Below are positions 5,941 to 9,664 of a DNA stretch of 9,664 nt, piece after piece. The notes beneath the pieces were generated by a model, which saw nothing but the letters and a program-made list of their open reading frames with translations, had not been told where the DNA came from and made no database searches. The stretch's first letter is position 1, and every line of letters starts with the position of its first letter. The translations under genes were made by a program, and so were the position numbers. This DNA comes from Desulfuromonadales bacterium (GTDB lineage: Bacteria; Desulfobacterota; Desulfuromonadia; Desulfuromonadales; UBA2294). Location: NCBI GenBank assembly GCA_014859615.1, contig JACUTX010000082.1, positions 1-9,664 of the forward strand, read 5' to 3'.

Positions 5941-6750
5941 ATGCAACGAGCACCTGCTGTTGCAGGGCAGTTCTACCCTGCAGATACATCATCCCTGTTA
6001 AGGATGCTGAAACAGTTCTGTCCACGTCAGGGGACGACAGTGAAGGTTATGGGCCTTATGGTGCCGCATGCGGGCTATATCTATTCTGGCGCTATTGCCG
6101 GCAAAGTGTACGATCAGGTCACGATTCCGAACCGGGTGATACTGCTTGGACCTAATCATCACGGTATTGGCCACCCGGGGGCTGTTTACTCAAAGGGGGA
6201 CTGGGCTACACCTTTGGGGTCGATCAAAATAGATGCGCTGTTGGCTCAAGAGCTACTGTCTGCAACACCCTTACTGCAAGCTGACACAACGGCGCACCAG
6301 TTAGAACATTCCCTGGAGGTTCAGGTTCCGTTTATTCAGTATCTGAATCATCAGTCGACCCTTGTCCCGATCTGTCTCGGCCATCAGAGCTTGGATCATC
6401 TCTTGAAAATTGCGACGGCCATTGCCGCCGTTATCAGCAAAAATACCGATCCGATTCTGCTGATTGCCAGTACCGATATGACACATTTTGAATCGGCCGT
6501 GAGTGCTGCGCGTAAGGATCGTATCGCTTTGCAGTCCGTTGAAACCGTCGACGCAGAAGGGTTGTTTAAAAATGTTGTTAAGCAGCGGATCAGTATGTGT
6601 GGGTTTATGCCGACCGTTGTTTTACTGAAAGTGGCGCAATTATTGGGGATGACGCAGAGTACAATTGTCGTTTACGGAAATTCAGGTGATGTCACACACG
6701 ATTATAATGAGGTCGTTGCTTACGCGGGAGCTTTGATCGGCCCGGGATAA
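5941..6750 (+). CDS. amrB: AmmeMemoRadiSam system protein B (MEMO1 family)
   Basis: This 269-residue soluble protein belongs to the MEMO family, which shares the fold of extradiol dioxygenases. Family motifs in order are R-x-PAVAGQFYP near the start, PHAGYIYSG (42-50), LLGPNHHG (68-75), AHQLEHSLEVQVPF (118-131), IASTDMTHF (175-183) and SMCGFMPT (218-225), then a GNSGDVTHD turn. H43, a histidine in the NHH motif, D179/H182 and C220 correspond to the metal-site residues of human MEMO1. The length is normal. In bacteria AmrB is often encoded with AmrA (AMMECR1) and a radical SAM protein, AmrS; neither is in this window, and the pathway is not well defined. It starts 10 bases after the TSUP permease stop with only a weak AGGCGG ribosome site, which suggests coupling to that gene. 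Confidence 0.92.
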   Translation: MQRAPAVAGQFYPADTSSLLRMLKQFCPRQGTTVKVMGLMVPHAGYIYSGAIAGKVYDQVTIPNRVILLGPNHHGIGHPGAVYSKGDWATPLGSIKIDALLAQELLSATPLLQADTTAHQLEHSLEVQVPFIQYLNHQSTLVPICLGHQSLDHLLKIATAIAAVISKNTDPILLIASTDMTHFESAVSAARKDRIALQSVETVDAEGLFKNVVKQRISMCGFMPTVVLLKVAQLLGMTQSTIVVYGNSGDVTHDYNEVVAYAGALIGPG

Positions 6751-6755
6751 AAGGC

Positions 6756-6785
6756 TTGTCTTAAAAGGTTTTTGCAAGGTATAAG
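6756..6785 (+). promoter_or_regulatory. Possible sigma70 promoter of gltX
   Basis: TTGTCT (6756-6761) and TATAAG (6780-6785) are 18 bases apart and lie just after the amrB stop. The -10 box is good and the -35 box weak. Transcription would start near 6792 and give a leader of nearly 80 bases containing the hairpin at 6834-6859. A small AGGGT/ACCCT hairpin lies near the predicted start. Confidence 0.42.
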
Positions 6786-6833
6786 AACAGGGTCTTTTCC
6801 AACCCTTTAAACTGTATCAACACTCACACTTCT

Positions 6834-6859
6834 GGTCGCTGCTAGCGACTTTACTTTTT
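6834..6859 (+). promoter_or_regulatory. Terminator-like hairpin in the gltX leader
   Basis: GTCGCT (6835-6840) pairs perfectly with AGCGAC (6844-6849) around a GCT loop, and a G6834-T6850 wobble can extend the stem. A T-rich tract (6850-6859, interrupted by AC) follows and runs straight into the GGAGG ribosome site at 6860-6864. It could be a weak terminator of amrB, an attenuator, or a modulator of gltX translation. No leader peptide or T-box element was recognised. Confidence 0.5.
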
Positions 6860-6869
6860 GGAGGTATCG

Positions 6870-8264
6870 ATGTCTGAGTTACGTGTCCGTTTTGCTCCAA
6901 GTCCGACCGGCCATCTACATATAGGTGGTGCCAGAACCGCTCTGTTCAACTACCTGCTGGCGCGTAAGGAACAGGGGACTTTTGTCCTGCGCATAGAGGA
7001 TACCGATGTTGCCCGCTCAACCCAGGAGTCGGTAGACGCAATTCTCGACGCAATGAAATGGCTCGGTTTTACCTGCGACGAGGGGCCGGTTTACCAGTCT
7101 GAACGTTTTGAACTCTACCGTGAAAAGATTGATCAGCTGGTGTCCGAAGGGAAGGCCTACCGCTGCTACTGTCGTCAGGACGAGCTCGACCAGAAACGTG
7201 AAGCCGCCCAGGCAAAAGGGTTGAAACCAAAATATGACGGGACCTGTCGCGACCGGTCTGATCACCCTGAAAATACCCCTTATGTCATCCGGTTTCGTTC
7301 ACCGCTAAGCGGCGAAACCTCATTTAACGACCGGGTCAAAGGGGTAATTACTTTTTCCAACGATGAACTCGATGATCTGATCATTCAGAGAACAGATGGG
7401 ACCCCGACTTATAATTTTGTTGTAGTCGTTGACGATGCGACAATGAATATCACCCTGGTCTTGCGTGGCGACGACCATATCAATAATACACCCAGGCAAA
7501 TTGTCATGTATAAGGCTCTCGGCTATCCGGTGCCGGACTTTGCCCATGTGCCGATGATTCTCGGTTCGGACAAGACAAGACTTTCAAAACGCCATGGAGC
7601 AACTTCGGTGATGGCCTATCGTGATATGGGCTATCTGCCGGAAGCGTTGGTCAACTACCTGGTGCGACTCGGTTGGTCACATGGTGATGACGAAATTTTT
7701 TCCATGGAGGAGTTGATCGAAAAATTCTCTCTCGATAACATAGGTCGCTCTGCTAGTGTTTTCAACCCGGACAAGCTTCTCTGGTTGAATGCCCATTACA
7801 TCAAAACCGGTCATTCGCAAAGACTGGCTGATCTTCTCAAGGAGTATATGCAGGCCGCCGGAATTGAGACCAGTAAGGGGCCAAATCTGGTCGCAGTGGT
7901 CAAAACGTTACAGGAGAGAGCCCGGACTATGGTCGAGATGGCAGAAGCGGCTCGGTTCTATTTTGCCGATACCGTCGAAGTTGACCCGTCAGCCGCTGAA
8001 AAATTTTTGACCGCAGATAAAAAACCGGTTCTGGGAGCTGTGATTCGTCATCTGCACCTTTTAAAACAAGCCGATGAAGTATCGATCGGCAAAACATTTG
8101 ACACGATTATGGAAGAGACGGGGCTGAAGCTTGGTAAAATAGGCCCATCAGTAAGAGTCGCCTTGACCGGGAGCACATCAAGCCCGGGGATTTATGAAGT
8201 CATTTCCGTGCTCGGTATAGAGGAGAGCTGCCGCCGGCTGCAGCGAATTCAAGAATCTTTGTAA
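6870..8264 (+). CDS. gltX: Glutamyl-tRNA synthetase GltX
   Basis: This 464-residue class I synthetase attaches glutamate to tRNA-Glu using ATP. The HIGH-type motif is HIGG at 17-20 within PSPTGHLHIGGARTALFNYLLAR, and the KMSKS-type motif is RLSKR at 237-241 within LGSDKTRLSKRHGA. A zinc-binding insertion shows C99, C101, Y122 and C126. The C-terminal anticodon-binding domain runs from about 320 to the end; length is typical of bacterial GluRS. Start at the ATG at 6870, where GGAGG lies 5 bases upstream; an upstream in-frame TTG at 6858 would overlap the ribosome site and add four residues. tRNA-Gln and tRNA-Glu follow directly. Whether it is discriminating or also charges tRNA-Gln cannot be settled here: that depends on whether glnS or gatCAB is in the genome. 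Confidence 0.97.
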   Translation: MSELRVRFAPSPTGHLHIGGARTALFNYLLARKEQGTFVLRIEDTDVARSTQESVDAILDAMKWLGFTCDEGPVYQSERFELYREKIDQLVSEGKAYRCYCRQDELDQKREAAQAKGLKPKYDGTCRDRSDHPENTPYVIRFRSPLSGETSFNDRVKGVITFSNDELDDLIIQRTDGTPTYNFVVVVDDATMNITLVLRGDDHINNTPRQIVMYKALGYPVPDFAHVPMILGSDKTRLSKRHGATSVMAYRDMGYLPEALVNYLVRLGWSHGDDEIFSMEELIEKFSLDNIGRSASVFNPDKLLWLNAHYIKTGHSQRLADLLKEYMQAAGIETSKGPNLVAVVKTLQERARTMVEMAEAARFYFADTVEVDPSAAEKFLTADKKPVLGAVIRHLHLLKQADEVSIGKTFDTIMEETGLKLGKIGPSVRVALTGSTSSPGIYEVISVLGIEESCRRLQRIQESL

Positions 8265-8279
8265 AGAGTGAATTTTTAC

Positions 8280-8307
8280 TTGACGAAGCCCTCATGCTTT
8301 GTATATG
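8280..8307 (+). promoter_or_regulatory. Predicted promoter of the tRNA-Gln/tRNA-Glu unit
   Basis: TTGACG (8280-8285) and TATATG (8302-8307) are 16 bases apart, between the gltX stop and tRNA-Gln. Transcription would start near 8314, about 7 bases before the tRNA. There is no terminator after gltX, so read-through from gltX is also possible. Confidence 0.58.
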
Positions 8308-8320
8308 GTTTGCCACCAAT

Positions 8321-8395
8321 TGGGGTGTCGCCAAGTGGTAAGGCACGGGATTCTGATTCCCGCATTCCAAGGTTCGAATCCTTGCACCCCAGCCA
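8321..8395 (+). tRNA. tRNA-Gln (anticodon CTG)
   Basis: The 75-base gene includes an encoded CCA. The acceptor stem TGGGGTG (8321-8327) pairs fully with CACCCCA (8385-8391), giving the U1-A72 pair typical of bacterial tRNA-Gln; the discriminator is G8392. The anticodon stem CGGGA/TCCCG encloses TTCTGAT with CTG at 8353-8355, and GGTTCGAATCC marks the T arm. No terminator separates it from the following tRNA-Glu, so they probably form one transcript. Confidence 0.96.
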
Positions 8396-8453
8396 AAAAA
8401 CGAACGACAGACTCAATCTTGGGTCGAATGTTATAGTTAGTCGTTAAAGATAT

Positions 8454-8531
8454 GCGCTCATCGTCTAGCCTGGTCTAGGACACCGCCCTTTCACGGCGGC
8501 GACGGGGGTTCGAATCCCCCTGGGCGTACCA
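8454..8531 (+). tRNA. tRNA-Glu (anticodon TTC)
   Basis: The 78-base gene includes an encoded CCA. The anticodon stem CCGCC/GGCGG encloses CTTTCAC with TTC at 8490-8492, and the T arm reads GGGGGTTCGAATCCCCC. The acceptor stem GCGCTCA (8454-8460) pairs with TGGGCGT (8521-8527) through five Watson-Crick pairs plus G1-U72 and U5-G68 wobbles; the discriminator is A8528. It lies 58 bases after tRNA-Gln. Confidence 0.95.
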
Positions 8532-8558
8532 TTTTCTGCTTACCTGAGGGTAGGCCTC

Positions 8559-8589
8559 GAGGTGAAGCAATTGCTTCACCTCTTTTTTT
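8559..8589 (+). terminator. Intrinsic terminator after tRNA-Glu
   Basis: A perfect 24-base palindrome (8559-8582) folds as a 10-bp stem, GAGGTGAAGC with GCTTCACCTC, around AATT. It is followed by seven T (8583-8589). It ends the gltX/tRNA region 27 bases after the tRNA-Glu CCA. Confidence 0.93.
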
Positions 8590-8599
8590 ATCGTTTACG

Positions 8600-8628
8600 T
8601 TGACGTTGGAATCTCCTCTGTGTAAATT
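8600..8628 (+). promoter_or_regulatory. Predicted sigma70 promoter of the TPR-cvpA unit
   Basis: TTGACG (8600-8605) and TAAATT (8623-8628) are 17 bases apart, just after the tRNA terminator. Transcription would start near 8635, about 27 bases before the ATG at 8662. The -35 box is strong and the -10 box moderate. Confidence 0.58.
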
Positions 8629-8661
8629 AAGGGTTGCTTACTTGTAAAGTGTAAGGAAACT

Positions 8662-9618
8662 ATGAACCTGCAGACTCCCCTCGCTCCCCATTTCAGATTT
8701 TGGCACCCTCCAGTCGGCTACTCAGTCGTGACGGGAGCTGACTCGCGCGAGTGTAGACTCCCAACAATCCCTCTGCCCATTTTGAATAGTAAAGCAACAG
8801 ACGCAGACCCTTCTGCCGATATGATCGGTAGTGGACTCTATGATTATCTGCGACAATTTCCAGACTGCTCCTACAATACCGAATATGCGGCACTTCTTCG
8901 CGATGTCTGGCCTCATTATCTCTCTGATCTGGCAGCCATGATCATCATGCTTGATCATAAAGAGATTGATGCTCCTTATCTACGCCGTAAAATTTCTGGC
9001 TTGAAGATCCTTTTATTGCTTAATGCAGATAATCCCGGCTTACTGCAACAGCTCGGTATGGCCTGTTATGATCTGGCCCTTAATTATGTTGAACTTTCTT
9101 GTTGCCGTTCACACCTGACTCGGGCCATCGGTTATTTTACTGAATCAGATCGATTGCTATCGAATGATACGACCAATCTGAACTACATGGCTCAGATCGA
9201 TTATCTGTTGGGTGATTATCCGCAAGCGATAAAAAAATGGCAACTTTTGTCGACGCTGATTCAAGACGAGACGACCAGATTATCCCTTGTTGCACGAATC
9301 GAAGCGATTCAGGGAGTAGAATCGTTGGATCACCCCCTGGTCGTCGATCTGGAATCGATCGGTGAAGCGATGCAGTTGCTCGCCTCAGACGAACCTGCTT
9401 TGGCGAGAGCGATACTTGAAACCCTTGAACAGCAACAGATCGTCCCGACTGAATTTCCAAATCCGGAATTCTATTCCCTGTTGGGCATCAGTCGAGAGCG
9501 CTCCGGGGAGCATTGTCTTGCACAGGTCGCCTTTGTTAGAGCTCTGGAACTCGATCCGACCCATCAGCCTGCACTCGATGGCATAAACCGTTATCATTTA
9601 CAGGGGGAACAATGTTGA
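8662..9618 (+). CDS. TPR-repeat protein of unknown function
   Basis: The 318-residue product has no signal peptide or membrane segment. Residues 1-55 are Pro-rich and look disordered. The rest is helical, with TPR-like units at about 128-165 (helix pair ending in ...AIGYFTESDRLL), 172-203 (NYMAQIDYLLGDYPQAIKKWQ) and 268-301. The last is the best match: a G-x8-G-x2-x-LAQVAFVRALELDP pattern with the consensus alanines and the DP-x3-ALDG end. TPRs bind partner proteins; no specific partner can be read here. The ATG at 8662 has AAGGAA a few bases upstream; an in-frame ATG at residue 54 would remove the unusual N-terminus but lacks an evident ribosome site. Its last 7 bases overlap the start of a CvpA-like gene, so the two should be translated together. 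Confidence 0.75.
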   Translation: MNLQTPLAPHFRFWHPPVGYSVVTGADSRECRLPTIPLPILNSKATDADPSADMIGSGLYDYLRQFPDCSYNTEYAALLRDVWPHYLSDLAAMIIMLDHKEIDAPYLRRKISGLKILLLLNADNPGLLQQLGMACYDLALNYVELSCCRSHLTRAIGYFTESDRLLSNDTTNLNYMAQIDYLLGDYPQAIKKWQLLSTLIQDETTRLSLVARIEAIQGVESLDHPLVVDLESIGEAMQLLASDEPALARAILETLEQQQIVPTEFPNPEFYSLLGISRERSGEHCLAQVAFVRALELDPTHQPALDGINRYHLQGEQC

Positions 9619-9664
9619 ATAATTTAAGCTTTGCCGACGTCCTCTTTATCCTGTTGACCGGCGG
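9612..9664 (+). CDS. CvpA-like membrane protein, N-terminal fragment
   Basis: An ATG at 9612 overlaps the TPR gene's stop codon (ATGTTGA, 9612-9618) and has AGGGGGAA a few bases upstream. Only 17 codons are visible before the window ends. The product opens with MLNNLSFADVLFILLTG, a short polar stretch followed by a hydrophobic helix. This resembles the start of CvpA-family inner-membrane proteins (colicin V production, DUF), which begin with a similar D-x2-hydrophobic helix. The name is tentative because so little is present; the gene itself is well supported by position and ribosome site. Confidence 0.55.
   Translation, partial: MLNNLSFADVLFILLTG

Noticed and set aside
6858..6869. An earlier TTG start for gltX adding four residues.
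   Set aside because: The TTG overlaps the GGAGG ribosome site of the ATG at 6870, and the family's N-terminus begins at that ATG.
8559..8582. The perfect 24-base palindrome as a possible protein-binding site or attachment site.
   Set aside because: It is followed by seven T and lies just after a tRNA, so an intrinsic terminator explains it. No second copy or integrase gene is present.
8693..8958. Minus-strand open frames within the TPR gene (8693-8893, 8722-8958).
   Set aside because: They have no motif or ribosome site and are shadows of the TPR coding frame.

Overview
The window looks like a chromosomal, largely housekeeping region of a Gram-negative anaerobe-type bacterium of moderate GC content. 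The gene families (EttA, NadB, a free-standing AroQ chorismate mutase, a DAHP-synthase-type ferredoxin-like domain, an AmrB/MEMO protein, a TPR protein joined to CvpA) and the tRNA style suggest the former Deltaproteobacteria, perhaps Desulfuromonadales (Geobacter/Desulfuromonas/Pelobacter relatives). That placement is inference from protein resemblance. I see no insertion sequence, phage gene or CRISPR array.

Layout. Positions 1-234 hold the C-terminal end of a LysE/RhtB-type amino-acid exporter. A zinc-ribbon protein of the DUF1451/YbeL type (404-904, +) follows behind its own sigma70-like promoter and meets ettA (941-2614, -) at a shared bidirectional terminator. Upstream of ettA lies a three-gene minus-strand operon, nadB (4839-3241), a TTG-started chorismate mutase (3229-2957) and a 68-residue stand-alone ferredoxin-like domain (2951-2745), ending in a terminator at 2723-2690. 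Its promoter is back-to-back with that of tRNA-Cys(GCA) at 4985-5058.

The tRNA-Cys terminator is followed only 16 bases later by the ATG of a TSUP permease (5109-5930), which is closely followed by amrB (5941-6750). gltX (6870-8264) comes next, preceded by a terminator-like hairpin. After gltX come tRNA-Gln(CTG) and tRNA-Glu(TTC), a strong terminator, a TPR protein (8662-9618) and the first 17 codons of a CvpA-like protein that overlaps the TPR gene.

Genes working together. The chorismate mutase and the free-standing domain probably act together at the chorismate branch point. The small protein resembles the allosteric aromatic-amino-acid-binding domain of type I DAHP synthases, without the enzyme. 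GltX sits next to genes for one cognate tRNA (Glu) and one tRNA (Gln) that a non-discriminating GluRS would also charge. The most unusual observations are the enzyme-less regulatory domain and the apparent dependence of the TSUP-amrB pair on transcription through tRNA-Cys. There is no stretch over 300 bases without a gene.
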